DNA of 64,000 bases from Flavobacterium ginsengisoli (GTDB taxonomy: Bacteria > Bacteroidota > Bacteroidia > Flavobacteriales > Flavobacteriaceae): NCBI RefSeq assembly GCF_029625315.1, contig NZ_CP121110.1:62001-126000 (forward strand). Reading direction: 5' to 3'. The first letter of the stretch is position 1; the number at the start of each line of letters is the position of its first letter. The notes below the pieces were generated by a model. That model ran no database searches. It was not told the origin of the DNA and worked only from the letters and a program-made list of their open reading frames with translations. The translations under genes were made by a program, and so were the position numbers. This document shows positions 27,034-36,530 of the stretch, piece after piece.

Positions 27034-27828
27034 TTACAGCTGAACAACTTTCTCCTTATAAGATTTCGGAGAAATATTGGTGTGTTTTTTAAAGAAGTTT
27101 GAAAAATAGAAAGGATCATTAAAACCTAAAGCATAAGCGGTTTCTTTTACCGATAATTTCTCATAAGTAAACAAACGTTTTGCTTCAGAAATAACTAATC
27201 CAAAAATGATATTTTGAGCTGTTTTATTGCAATGTAGTTTAGAGAGTTCGTTTAATTTGGCTTCGGTGGTGCCGATTAAATTGGCAATTTCATTTACCGA
27301 AAGATTTTTATCAAAATTCCCTCGAATAGCTTCTAAAAAATGAAGAAACAAAGCGTCTGGTTTGTAGATTTCTTCTCCCAATTTTATTTTAGAACGATTG
27401 ATTTCGATTAAAATCAATTGAATTCTAGAGTGAATAGAGATGAGGTATTGATACGGTTTTTGGGCAATTTCCTGTTGAATAAGCTGTAAAGCATCGACCA
27501 CCAATTTGTCGTCATCTACTTTTATCACTTCATTCATTGCAAAATGACAGAACAAACTATTATGAAAAATGAGTTCGATATCATTATCATTTTTACAGAA
27601 AAAATCATAGGTAAATTCGAGAACAAATCCGGTTGCGTTGTTGCTGTTTTTTATAAAATGAATTTGACCAGACGTTATCGTTAAGACCGAATTTTTGGTG
27701 ATTACATATTCGTTTTCATCTACCGAAAGCGTTATTTCGCCAGATGTACAAAAAAGAAGGACATATTTTAATACACGTCTAGGATGCTTTAAATCTTCTG
27801 CTTGTTCAAACGTCTTTATTTCAATCAT
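27034..27828 (-). CDS. AraC family transcriptional regulator
   Basis: A 264-residue regulator with an N-terminal cupin-type sensor domain (about 1-125) and a C-terminal AraC/XylS double helix-turn-helix (about 165-262). Key motifs are LSVNEIANLIGTTEAKLNEL and the signature ETAYALGFNDPFYFSNFFKK followed by SPKSYK. The ATG at 27828 is chosen; the frame is open further up to a TTG (27870), but that lies in a likely promoter -7 element. It may act on the nearby DoxX-cupin genes; no operator was clear. Confidence 0.85.
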   Translation of the reverse strand: MIEIKTFEQAEDLKHPRRVLKYVLLFCTSGEITLSVDENEYVITKNSVLTITSGQIHFIKNSNNATGFVLEFTYDFFCKNDNDIELIFHNSLFCHFAMNEVIKVDDDKLVVDALQLIQQEIAQKPYQYLISIHSRIQLILIEINRSKIKLGEEIYKPDALFLHFLEAIRGNFDKNLSVNEIANLIGTTEAKLNELSKLHCNKTAQNIIFGLVISEAKRLFTYEKLSVKETAYALGFNDPFYFSNFFKKHTNISPKSYKEKVVQL

Positions 27829-27913
27829 TTGCTTTTGATTTTTAGCGCTAAGTTCGATAAGATTTTGCAAAGTTGTTATGTATTTAAAGAAATTGTTTTC
27901 TTACTGAATAGCA

Positions 27914-28249
27914 TCAATCAGCATGTTTTGCAAAATAATTAGAAGCCATTTCCACAATTGCCTCTTTTGTTGCAAAGCTATATTGTACTCCATGATTGAG
28001 TGTATAGGAATCTCCAAGTTGAGGATAATACTGTTTTCCATCTATGTGAAAGGGATCTAGAACGGAGAGCCAGAGATTACGATGCAGATCTTTGAAATAA
28101 AACTGGTCACGATTTGAGACAACTAAGATTGTCCCATTGTCATTGTCAAGAATTGAAGTATTGTTGCTTTTTTCATAATCGCCCAAAATAGTAATATTGG
28201 TATTGAATTTTTTGGACAGTAATTCGATAATTTTTTTTGTTAGTGGCAT
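27914..28249 (-). CDS. Hypothetical protein
   Basis: A 111-residue soluble protein. It starts MPLTKKIIELLSKKFNTNIT and has a run of aromatic residues in the middle (FYFKDLHRNLWLSVLDPF). I recognise no family and no catalytic motif. It lies upstream of the AraC gene on the same strand, 85 bases away. Codon use looks like that of its neighbours, so it is probably real. Confidence 0.62.
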   Translation of the reverse strand: MPLTKKIIELLSKKFNTNITILGDYEKSNNTSILDNDNGTILVVSNRDQFYFKDLHRNLWLSVLDPFHIDGKQYYPQLGDSYTLNHGVQYSFATKEAIVEMASNYFAKHAD

Positions 28250-28400
28250 AAGATGTGGTATTTGATTTGTCTTTGAAGCAGTAAATTTAAAATCGTGTGT
28301 TTTATTAATATTACCCCTAAAAGTTTTTTTTATATTAAAATAAGCTTTTTTCTAAGTACAAAAGCCTTGAATAAAAAAAAAGTTTTTTAAAAGCTAAATA

Positions 28401-28560
28401 AAAAAGGACAGCGACTAAAGAAGTGCTGTCTTAAAGTAAATTGTAATTCCGCATTTTAAAACCAAATCAAAATTTTTAAATGCGACATTCTAAGAATGTG
28501 TGTAGTGGCAACGATTAAACATAAAGTCAAACGAAAGTTATTTTGTTTTTAATCGCTTTC
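28401..28560 (-). ncRNA. Duplicated non-coding element ending in a terminator (copy 1)
   Basis: On the minus strand this stretch runs from AATAACTTTCGTTTGACTTT through a short palindrome (ACATTCTTAGAATGT) and ATTTAAAAATTTTG to a hairpin GACAGC / GCTGTC (28430-28407) with a T run. A similar sequence with the same order of blocks lies at 39131-39250. No reading frame is shared. It could be a 3'-derived small RNA or a conserved operon end. The rest of the 28250-28699 gap holds only the terminator at 28640-28676. Confidence 0.45.
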
Positions 28561-28639
28561 TTTGGTTTCTTTATCACAGTAGTTGATAAAAAAAAATTAT
28601 ATATCGTTATAAGGTATTTTTCCAATTTGATATATTAGA

Positions 28640-28676
28640 AAAAGCACCTTTATACTTATTGTTTAAAGGTGCTTTT
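28640..28676 (-). terminator. Rho-independent terminator of the metal-efflux operon
   Basis: A perfect 13-bp stem (AAAAGCACCTTTA / TAAAGGTGCTTTT) with an 11-base loop, 24 bases past the pump stop codon. On the minus strand the stem ends in TTTT and is followed by CTAATATA, so the T run is short. Confidence 0.78.
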
Positions 28677-28699
28677 CGTAAATTTATAAATAAGCAAGA

Positions 28700-31600
28700 T
28701 TACGATTCTGTATTTGTATCTTTTTTACGATAAACCAGATAAAAAACTTGTGGTAAAACCGTTAAAGAAAGAATCATACAGGTTATTAATCCGCCCACAA
28801 TCATAATGGCAAGAGGTTTTTGAACTTCAGACCCCATTCCTGTTGATAAAGCTGCTGGTAACAATCCTAGAGATCCCATTAAGGCAATCATGACAATTGG
28901 ACGTATACGACTGTAAATTCCATGAGAAATGGCGTCTTTTAAATGCATTCCAGCGCGCATGTTTTCTCGAATCATTCCAATGAGGACAATACTGTCAATC
29001 GCGCTGACTCCAAATAAAATGATAAATCCAATTCCAGCCGAGATTCCAAAAACGGTTCCTGTTACCCAAAGGGATAAGAATCCGCCAATAAAAGCATAAG
29101 GCATCGCTGTTACGGCAATCATAGTGTCCTTGAAATTACCAAAGTTGAAATACAATAGACATAAAATCAAAACCAAAACAACAGGAACAATCATAGCCAA
29201 TTGTTTAGAGGCTCTTTCTTTGCTTTCAAATTCTCCAGCCCATTTTATTACATTTTCTTTCGGCAGTTTTACTTCGGCGACTACTTTTTTCTGTGCTTCT
29301 TCAATGGTACTTCCTAGGTCACGTCCTTGTATATTAAATCCTACGGCAATGTAACGGCTATTTCCTTCACGATAAATAAAGGTTGGACCCGTTTTATATT
29401 CTACGGTTGCAATTTCTTTTAACGGCACTTTTTTGCCATTCATAGTAGGAATTAGAATGCCTTCAATTTTTTCTTTAGAGTCACGATATTCTTTCTCAAA
29501 ACGTAGTGTAATGTCAAAGATTTTTTCGTCATCATAAAATTTGGTTGCGGCTTGACCTCCAATTGTCATTCGAATTACAGCTTGAGCATCGGCAGTTGTA
29601 ACAGCATAACGCGCCATTTTTTCATCGTCTAACTGAATTCTTAATTCTGGTAAACCAATGTTTTTATACACATTAATATCATCAATTCCTTTTACGTCTT
29701 TGATGGAATTTGCAACTTTAGCGACCATTTCTTCCAATTCAAAAAGGTCATTACCAAAAATCTTTATCGCAAGCGGACTTTTTACACCAGCGACATATTC
29801 TTCGACATTATCCTGAATGGGCTGGCTAAAACCAAATGCAATTCCAGGATATACATCGAGTATTTTTTTAATTTCGGCAATTAATTCATCTTTACTGATA
29901 TCGTGTTTCCATTCGTCCTTATGTTTTAATTCGATATGAAATTCAATATTGAAAAACCCAGTTGGATCTGTTCCGTCATTTGGTCTTCCAGTTTGCGAAA
30001 GGACAAATTTAACCTCTTCAAATTTCCTTATTTTGGCTTTCATTTCCTGAGTTAATCGAACCGATTCGTCAAGATTAATGCTATTTGGCAAAGTGGCTCT
30101 CACATAAATTGCACCTTCATTTAGCTTCGGAATAAATTCTGAACCATAAAATGCAAATCGTACTGCACAAATAGTTAATAAAGCTAAGAACGAATAAATA
30201 GTAACTTTACGATGTCTTGTACTCCATTTAAAGAGTTTGTAAAGATTCTCTCTAAAGAATCGCGAAATCATATTTTCTTTCTCTACAATATTTTTTGTCA
30301 GCATGACTTTACACATTGCAGGCACATAGGTTAGGGACAAAATTAGCGAACCTAACAGCGCATAACCTAGTGTAAAGGCTAGGGGAGAGAACATTTTTCC
30401 TTCTACTTTTGTAAAAGAGAAAATTGGCATTAGAGCAATAATTAAAATGATTAAAGCGAAGAAAATATAAGTAGCAACACTACCCACGCTTTTCTTGATT
30501 AGTCCCATTTTACTCATATTGTTAAAGCGTTCCATGCCTACTTGATGGGCTTTCTTTTCGAGCGAAACAAAAACTTGTTCTACAATAACGAGTGTTCCTT
30601 CGAGCAAAAGCCCGAAATCTAAAGCTCCCATCGAAATTAAATTGGCAGGCAATCCCTGAATTCGAAGCATTATAATAGCAAACAAGAACGAAAGCGGAAT
30701 TACCGAGGCTACAATCAAAGAAGTTCTCCAGTTGTAAAGGAAAATAAACACAATTAAGGAAACTAATAATATCCCTTCGGTAAGGTTTTTTGTAACGGTT
30801 TTTACCGTAGTATTTACCAATTCAGTACGATCAATAAACGGAACTATTTTTACATTTTTAGGTAAAACTCTTTCATTAAGTTCGTCCAAACGTACTTTAA
30901 GTTTCTTGATTACTTCACCCGGATTTTCTCCACGTAACATTACCACAATTCCTTCTACAACATCATCATTGCCATCTAAACCTACTTGTCCTAATCTTGG
31001 TTTTGCTGAGACAGAAACTTCGGCTACGTTTTTTACCAATATTGGCGCTGAACCTTTAGTTTCAATTAAAATATTGCCTATATCTTCAATCTTATTGATT
31101 AAGCCAACGCCTCGTACAACGTAAGCCTGATCGCCTCGTTTGATTACATCTCCACCAACATTGATGTTGCTTTTTGAAACAGCTTCATAAACATCTAAAG
31201 CCGATAAATTGTAATTTTCTAATTGTGTTGGATTGATTTTGATTTCGAACATTTTTTCTTCTCCACCAAAACTTACCACATCGGCAACGCCAGGAACAGA
31301 GATTAATTCTCTTTCGATAATCCAATCTTGAATGGCTTTGATTTCCTTAATAGGCAAGTCACTTTTAATGACATATCTAAAAATCTCCCCTGTCGCTCCA
31401 GATGGCGGATCGATTTCGACATCGGCACCTTCTGGAAGATCTAATCCGTTAAGACGGTTTGAGGCATATTGTTGTGCGTAAAAATCTTCGACTCCATCAT
31501 CAAATAAAACAGTTACCACTGATAATCCGAAAAGCGAAATAGAACGTACTTCCGATTTTTTTGGAATCGTGTTCATTTGTTTCGATATCGGAAGTGTGAT

Positions 31601-31801
31601 GAATTTCTCTACTTCTTCGGCACTTCTTCCCGGCCATTGCGTAATGATTCTGGCTCTCGTATTGGTTACATCGGGAAATGCTTCTATGGGTGTGTGAATA
31701 TAACTTACTATTCCGGCGGCTAATAATATGACTGTCAGAAAAAAAACTATAAGGGAGTTTTTTAATGAAAAAGCCACTAAACCTTGTACAAATTTTTTCA
31801 T
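28700..31801 (-). CDS. Heavy-metal RND efflux pump, CzcA/CusA type
   Basis: A 1033-residue inner-membrane pump of the HME-RND family, intact. It opens MKKFVQGLVAFSLKNSLIVF and has the family marker DVTNTRARIITQWPGRSAEEVE. Transmembrane segment 4 reads ALDFGLLLEGTLVIVEQ: Asp395, Glu401 and Glu408 stand at the spacing of the proton-relay acids of CzcA (Asp-x5-Asp-x6-Glu), with Glu in place of the second Asp. It expels monovalent or divalent metal ions from the periplasm or cytoplasm; which metal is unknown. It is the last gene of a three-gene operon with an adaptor and outer-membrane factor and lies downstream of a two-component system. Confidence 0.92.
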   Translation of the reverse strand: MKKFVQGLVAFSLKNSLIVFFLTVILLAAGIVSYIHTPIEAFPDVTNTRARIITQWPGRSAEEVEKFITLPISKQMNTIPKKSEVRSISLFGLSVVTVLFDDGVEDFYAQQYASNRLNGLDLPEGADVEIDPPSGATGEIFRYVIKSDLPIKEIKAIQDWIIERELISVPGVADVVSFGGEEKMFEIKINPTQLENYNLSALDVYEAVSKSNINVGGDVIKRGDQAYVVRGVGLINKIEDIGNILIETKGSAPILVKNVAEVSVSAKPRLGQVGLDGNDDVVEGIVVMLRGENPGEVIKKLKVRLDELNERVLPKNVKIVPFIDRTELVNTTVKTVTKNLTEGILLVSLIVFIFLYNWRTSLIVASVIPLSFLFAIIMLRIQGLPANLISMGALDFGLLLEGTLVIVEQVFVSLEKKAHQVGMERFNNMSKMGLIKKSVGSVATYIFFALIILIIALMPIFSFTKVEGKMFSPLAFTLGYALLGSLILSLTYVPAMCKVMLTKNIVEKENMISRFFRENLYKLFKWSTRHRKVTIYSFLALLTICAVRFAFYGSEFIPKLNEGAIYVRATLPNSINLDESVRLTQEMKAKIRKFEEVKFVLSQTGRPNDGTDPTGFFNIEFHIELKHKDEWKHDISKDELIAEIKKILDVYPGIAFGFSQPIQDNVEEYVAGVKSPLAIKIFGNDLFELEEMVAKVANSIKDVKGIDDINVYKNIGLPELRIQLDDEKMARYAVTTADAQAVIRMTIGGQAATKFYDDEKIFDITLRFEKEYRDSKEKIEGILIPTMNGKKVPLKEIATVEYKTGPTFIYREGNSRYIAVGFNIQGRDLGSTIEEAQKKVVAEVKLPKENVIKWAGEFESKERASKQLAMIVPVVLVLILCLLYFNFGNFKDTMIAVTAMPYAFIGGFLSLWVTGTVFGISAGIGFIILFGVSAIDSIVLIGMIRENMRAGMHLKDAISHGIYSRIRPIVMIALMGSLGLLPAALSTGMGSEVQKPLAIMIVGGLITCMILSLTVLPQVFYLVYRKKDTNTES

Positions 31802-31835
31802 GTTTTGTAGGGTGTTTGTCCTTTTTTAGAAATAC

Positions 31836-32924
31836 TTAGTTTTTTAATCTTTCATGAATTAAAAGCTGATTTTTGGTAATTACCATTTCGCCTTCTTTTA
31901 CATCTTTGTCAAAATAAAGCCAATTGTTATTTTTAATAACTGGATTGATTTCTCTGGTTTCTATTGTACAATCGTTTTTGTAGATTAGGATGTAATCGCG
32001 ATTGTTGTCAAAAATGGCCGCTTTTGCAGGAACGGCAACTAAGGCTTCTCCGCCTGTACTTTTATCGATAAGAATATCTGCTGTCATACCTGGTTTTAAT
32101 TTTAGGTTTGCATTTTCAAGTACCACTCTGGCTTTTAAAACATGTTCATCTTCATCAAAAACTTTAGACATCATTTTTATTTTTCCTTTAAAAACTTCTC
32201 CAGGATAAGCCGTAGTTGTAACATCGACTGGCATGTTTTCAGTTACGTTTTTTAAATTACTGGTATATACATTTACCAAGACCCAGATTTCTTTTAAATC
32301 TGATATTGTAAAAAGCGAATTGCTGCCATCTGTTACTTGCATTCCTGGACTAATGTTTTTGTCTACAATATATCCTTCAGTTGGCGCTTTGATTTGAAAA
32401 ACAGATCTTTCGCTGCTGGCACTAAACATGGCAAGGTTTGCTTTTACATTTTCTAAAGACGATTTTAAAACATCCAATTCGCTTTGTGCTTGCATCAAAT
32501 CTTTTTGAGAAGAGATTCCGTCATCGTACATCGATTTAACCGATTGCAAATTGCGTTGCGCTACTGCGATCTGAGATTGCAACGATCGGCTTTCAGATTG
32601 CATGCTGTTTAGTTCTGTACTTTTTATCTCGGCTAAAACCTGTCCTTTTTTGACATAATCGCCCAATGAGAAATTGGTTTTAGTTATAATTCCTTCCACA
32701 AGACTGTTAAACTGAACCACATGATCGCCGTTATAAGTAATATTTCCGGTAAGATTAATAGATTCACTTACAGCACGTTTTTGAATTGGTTCTATAGTAA
32801 TTTTTTCTTTTAATTCTTTATCAATACAAAATTTGTCTGCAGTTGTCTCTTTAACTTCTTCTTTTTTGCCGCATCCGTAAACGAGCAATAACCCAAGCAT
32901 CGGGAGTAAAATATATTTCTTCAT
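31836..32924 (-). CDS. Metal-efflux RND adaptor lipoprotein, CusB type
   Basis: About 362 residues. Start ATG 32924 gives MKKYILLPMLGLLLVYGCGK, a clear lipoprotein signal with Cys18; an ATG upstream at 32993 would put a long tail before it and is not used. The body has a lipoyl half-motif (HVVQFNSLVEGIITKTNFSL), a coiled coil (about 105-165), then barrel domains (FQIKAPTEGYIVDKNISPGM). It links the inner-membrane pump to the outer-membrane factor. It ends 34 bases before the pump gene. Confidence 0.9.
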   Translation of the reverse strand: MKKYILLPMLGLLLVYGCGKKEEVKETTADKFCIDKELKEKITIEPIQKRAVSESINLTGNITYNGDHVVQFNSLVEGIITKTNFSLGDYVKKGQVLAEIKSTELNSMQSESRSLQSQIAVAQRNLQSVKSMYDDGISSQKDLMQAQSELDVLKSSLENVKANLAMFSASSERSVFQIKAPTEGYIVDKNISPGMQVTDGSNSLFTISDLKEIWVLVNVYTSNLKNVTENMPVDVTTTAYPGEVFKGKIKMMSKVFDEDEHVLKARVVLENANLKLKPGMTADILIDKSTGGEALVAVPAKAAIFDNNRDYILIYKNDCTIETREINPVIKNNNWLYFDKDVKEGEMVITKNQLLIHERLKN

Positions 32925-32952
32925 TATGTTATTATTTTTTAGATAATTCGGT

Positions 32953-34239
32953 TTAATTGATTTCTTCACCCGCGATATAGCGTAATTCTTCAAGATTGTT
33001 GTTGAGATCTTTTTTAGAGTTTAGTAAAATGGTTTTGTTGTCTAGATACGCATCAACAAAATCAAGATATTCGAGCATGCTGGTATTTTTTTGCATGAAA
33101 TTTTTTCGATAAGCTTCTAATAGTTTGTCCAAATCACCTTCGTAACTGGCATCAACATTATCGTACAGTTTTTTAGTAACTAACAAATCCTGATAAGCTT
33201 GTAAAACTTCTGATTGTACGGTTAATGTCTTTTCTTCAGTAGCCAATTTGCCTTGCTCAACAGTCAGTTTTGCGACTTTTATGTTTCCTTTATTTCTATT
33301 AAAAAAAGGAAGATCAACAGAGAAGCCAAGACCAACAAAATCGTTCATTAAACTCGCACCACGGTCATAACTCACGCCAAGTGTAACATCGGGAGTTCGC
33401 ATGGCTTTTTCATATTTATATTTAATGTCGTTATAGTCATTTCCGAGTTTAAGAACTTTCATATCGGGACGATTTTCTACTGCCGAGGTCATTAGATTTC
33501 CTATATTGATATCGTCTATATTTTTATTTGCAGGAACAAAACCTTCGTCAGTCAATTTGATGAAACTTGCAGGAGGAAGATTCATTAAAACTTTAAGTTC
33601 TTTTTGTAATGAATTGTTGTCTTTCTGTAAATCGCTTATTTCCTTTAGAAATTGAAGTTCAGATGCTTTTAACCTAATGTATTCGGCCTTGCCAATATTA
33701 CCTTGTGCGACCTGATTGCCATATGCTTTAATCAAGGTTTGCATTGACGAAAGCTGTTTTTTATAAATAGCTTCCTGAGCTTGCGTGTATTGCAGTTCGG
33801 TAAGATTGCTTCTAAACTCGATTTTGAGATTTCGTAAAAAAGTTTTGAAATATTCTTTGGCAATATCTACACCCACTTTTTCCATGGCGATCATTTTTTT
33901 TCGTTTTCCCGCAGTCTGAACCAATTGCTCAAGTTCGGCATTGACTTGTCGCGTTTTTCCGTAGTTTCCCCATAGAACGGGCAATTGTTGAGCAGTAGCA
34001 TTGCTCCAAAGATTAATTTCTCCAACGGTCAATGTCGGATTTGGCCACAATTTTGCCTGAATAACTTGCGCCTCAGCAATGTCGATATTCAGTTTTTCGG
34101 AAATAAGAGAAATGTTCTTTTCCAGAAATATGGCTTCGGCCTGATTTCTAGAAAGAACAATTGTATCGCTGATGGCTCCAATTTGTGCCATACTTTTGAG
34201 TGATACAATTAAAAACAAGGTTAAAAATATACGTTTCAA
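32953..34239 (-). CDS. Outer-membrane factor, CusC/CzcC type
   Basis: A 428-residue outer-membrane efflux protein. The signal peptide is MKRIFLTLFLIVSLKSMAQ, followed by two OEP repeats; the typical QAEAIFLEKNISLISEKLNI and ENRPDMKVLKLGNDYNDIKY motifs are visible. The 5' codon at 34239 is TTG and no in-frame ATG is near, so TTG is used. It is the first gene of the metal-efflux operon, 28 bases before the adaptor. Confidence 0.88.
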   Translation of the reverse strand: MKRIFLTLFLIVSLKSMAQIGAISDTIVLSRNQAEAIFLEKNISLISEKLNIDIAEAQVIQAKLWPNPTLTVGEINLWSNATAQQLPVLWGNYGKTRQVNAELEQLVQTAGKRKKMIAMEKVGVDIAKEYFKTFLRNLKIEFRSNLTELQYTQAQEAIYKKQLSSMQTLIKAYGNQVAQGNIGKAEYIRLKASELQFLKEISDLQKDNNSLQKELKVLMNLPPASFIKLTDEGFVPANKNIDDINIGNLMTSAVENRPDMKVLKLGNDYNDIKYKYEKAMRTPDVTLGVSYDRGASLMNDFVGLGFSVDLPFFNRNKGNIKVAKLTVEQGKLATEEKTLTVQSEVLQAYQDLLVTKKLYDNVDASYEGDLDKLLEAYRKNFMQKNTSMLEYLDFVDAYLDNKTILLNSKKDLNNNLEELRYIAGEEIN

Positions 34240-34335
34240 ATTGAGTAGATTTAATAAGATGCAAAGCTATTTGCTACGTATTAAGCCCTAATTTGATGTC
34301 TGTTAGAAACCAGTAAGAGTTAGATTAGAAAACGA

Positions 34336-35691
34336 TTAGAGTTTCGGGAAAATCAGTGTTACGGTGGTTCCAAACGTTTTTTTAGAAGTAATTGTAAACT
34401 CAATATTATTTTGTTTGAAGATTACATTGGCTAATGTCAAACCAATTCCGCTTCCTTTTATATCGCTTACATTTTTACCTCTGTAGAAGGTTTGTTTGAT
34501 AAATTGAAGATCTTCTTCGCTAATGCCTTTTCCTTGATCTTCAATGATAATTTTTAGTCGCTGATTTTGTTCTAACAAACTGATTTTTATCGGATTTCCT
34601 TCGGAATATTTAACAGCATTTTCGATGATATTAAACAATGCAATTTTAATTTCGTTAGAATTTCCTTGTATAGAAAGCAGTTTATCATTCAATACTTCTA
34701 ATGCAATTTGAATTTGCCCTTTTAAATGATAAGTGGCAGACAATTGATCGTTGATGTCCCAAACCAATTCGTCGACTCTGAAAATTTCGTTAAGTTCCAT
34801 ATTATCACGAAGACCCGAAAGCATCATCAAAGTATTCATTGTGTCTTCTATTTGATAGACGTTTTCTAATACTTTCTGAGACATTTCTTTGTATTCGGCA
34901 CTGGTTCTGTCTTTTTGGGCAAAAACTTCAAGGTTTCCAGAAATGGCGGTTAAAGGCGTTTTGAATTCGTGTGAAACATAATTAATGAAGTTTTTCTGAA
35001 TGATAAAAGTATCCGAAAGACGTTTCAGCAGATTGTTGTACGTTTCTATCAATTCCTGAATATCATCTTTGGTATTAGACGAAACAATTTGTTTGTCTAA
35101 AGAAGAAGCCTGAATCTCATTAACTTGATTGATAATGTTTTTGATTGGAGTATAAGCCAAATTAGAAAGCAATCGGCTGACCAAATAAATGCTGACTAAT
35201 CCCGAAATTAAAACCAAAATCATAATGATTAATAATCTATCTGTCATGGTTTTGAAATCGGTATCGTTTTTTTTGACGAAAACTACAAAATCTCCTTGAT
35301 TGTCATGATAGTAAGTTCCGAAGTAAAAATGATGTTTGGACTTAAAACTTAGTTTCCTGTTTTTTCTAATGTAATCTAATCGTTTTGAATTTATATTGTG
35401 ATCCGAAGTTTTATCGCCGTATACAATTTGGTTTTTCTCGTTGTAAACGCGTGAAACTATTTCTAGTGAATTTTCTTTAAACTGCTGTCCAATAATTAAA
35501 TGCTGATTTTTTGGAAGTTCGTCTTTCTCTAAATAGAAAATTCCTGTAAGAAGACAGGTTTTTTGCAATTCGTTATAAACTATTTTTTCAGAATAACTGT
35601 AAAAAGAAAAATAGGTGATCATCGAAGCAATGACAAACACAACGCTGAATGTCAAAGAAGAAATTAAAGTAAAGCGATTACGGATTTTCAT
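34336..35691 (-). CDS. Sensor histidine kinase (OmpR-type two-component system)
   Basis: A 451-residue membrane kinase. Two transmembrane helices (about 11-31 and 151-172) flank a ~120-residue periplasmic sensor region, then a HAMP-like linker, a HisKA domain with the phospho-acceptor in FINYVSHEFKTPLTAISGNL (His about 241), and an HATPase_c domain (IIENAVKYSEGNPI, DQGKGISEEDL, GSGIGLTLANVI). It ends just before the metal-efflux operon and follows the response regulator by 3 bases. Likely senses periplasmic metal for the efflux genes, as CusS does (inference from position). Confidence 0.9.
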   Translation of the reverse strand: MKIRNRFTLISSLTFSVVFVIASMITYFSFYSYSEKIVYNELQKTCLLTGIFYLEKDELPKNQHLIIGQQFKENSLEIVSRVYNEKNQIVYGDKTSDHNINSKRLDYIRKNRKLSFKSKHHFYFGTYYHDNQGDFVVFVKKNDTDFKTMTDRLLIIMILVLISGLVSIYLVSRLLSNLAYTPIKNIINQVNEIQASSLDKQIVSSNTKDDIQELIETYNNLLKRLSDTFIIQKNFINYVSHEFKTPLTAISGNLEVFAQKDRTSAEYKEMSQKVLENVYQIEDTMNTLMMLSGLRDNMELNEIFRVDELVWDINDQLSATYHLKGQIQIALEVLNDKLLSIQGNSNEIKIALFNIIENAVKYSEGNPIKISLLEQNQRLKIIIEDQGKGISEEDLQFIKQTFYRGKNVSDIKGSGIGLTLANVIFKQNNIEFTITSKKTFGTTVTLIFPKL

Positions 35692-35694
35692 AAA

Positions 35695-36366
35695 TTATTC
35701 TTTTAGCATATAACCAATTCCTTTTATGGTGTGAATGAACTTATGATTGTGTTCTATTTTGTTTCTTAAATACGAAATATACACATCGACCACATTGGTA
35801 TTATTGTCGTAATTAATTCCCCAAACCGCAGTTAGAATCTGAGTTCGCGACATGACTTTATTTCTGTTTTCTAATAAATACAAAAGCAGTTTATATTCTC
35901 TTGGCGAAAGATCGATCAATTCGTTATTTTCTGTGACTTTATGTTCGTCTGGATTGATGGTTAAAGTTCCGCAAGTGTATAAAGTTTCGGGTTCGTTGTA
36001 ATTAAATTTTGTTCTTCGAGTAAGTGCATTCACTCTCGAAATCAGTTCTTTAAAATGAAAAGGTTTTACAAGATAATCATCGGCACCAGAATCTAGTGCG
36101 GTAACTTTATCATCGGTATTGCTCAATGCGCTGAGCATTAAAATAGGCGTATGAATCTTTTTAAAACGCATTAATTTTGTCAGCTGAATACCGTCAATTC
36201 CCGGAAGCATGATATCCATCAAAATAATATCCCAAGTATTTTCTTGTACGAGGTCGCGCGCCATTTCGCCTGTTTCGGCCAAATGCACAGTAAAATTGTT
36301 TTCTTCTAAACCTTTTATAATAAATTCGCTGATGCGTTTATCATCTTCAATGAGTAAAACATTCAT
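35695..36366 (-). CDS. OmpR family response regulator
   Basis: A 223-residue regulator. The receiver domain starts MNVLLIEDDKRISEFIIKGL and has the phosphorylated Asp in DIILMDIMLPGIDG (about residue 52) with Lys in DDYLVKPFHFKEL. A winged-helix DNA-binding domain follows (YKLLLYLLENRNKVMSRTQI, then TNVVDVYISYLRNKIE). ATG 36366 is chosen since it begins the receiver fold; an upstream ATG adds an odd 18-residue lead. Co-transcribed with the sensor kinase. Likely controls the metal RND operon next to it. Confidence 0.92.
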   Translation of the reverse strand: MNVLLIEDDKRISEFIIKGLEENNFTVHLAETGEMARDLVQENTWDIILMDIMLPGIDGIQLTKLMRFKKIHTPILMLSALSNTDDKVTALDSGADDYLVKPFHFKELISRVNALTRRTKFNYNEPETLYTCGTLTINPDEHKVTENNELIDLSPREYKLLLYLLENRNKVMSRTQILTAVWGINYDNNTNVVDVYISYLRNKIEHNHKFIHTIKGIGYMLKE

Positions 36367-36530
36367 AGATGCTATGTTAAGTGTTGCTGTTTGGGTAAAA
36401 GCCGAAATGCTTAAATCCAATAATCTGATAAAGTGCTTTTGAAAAGATTATCAAAAATAACATTTATTTTTTGAACCCTACAGTAACATGTAACTGATTG
36501 AAGATTTTTAAGGTATTTTTAAAGTAGTTT

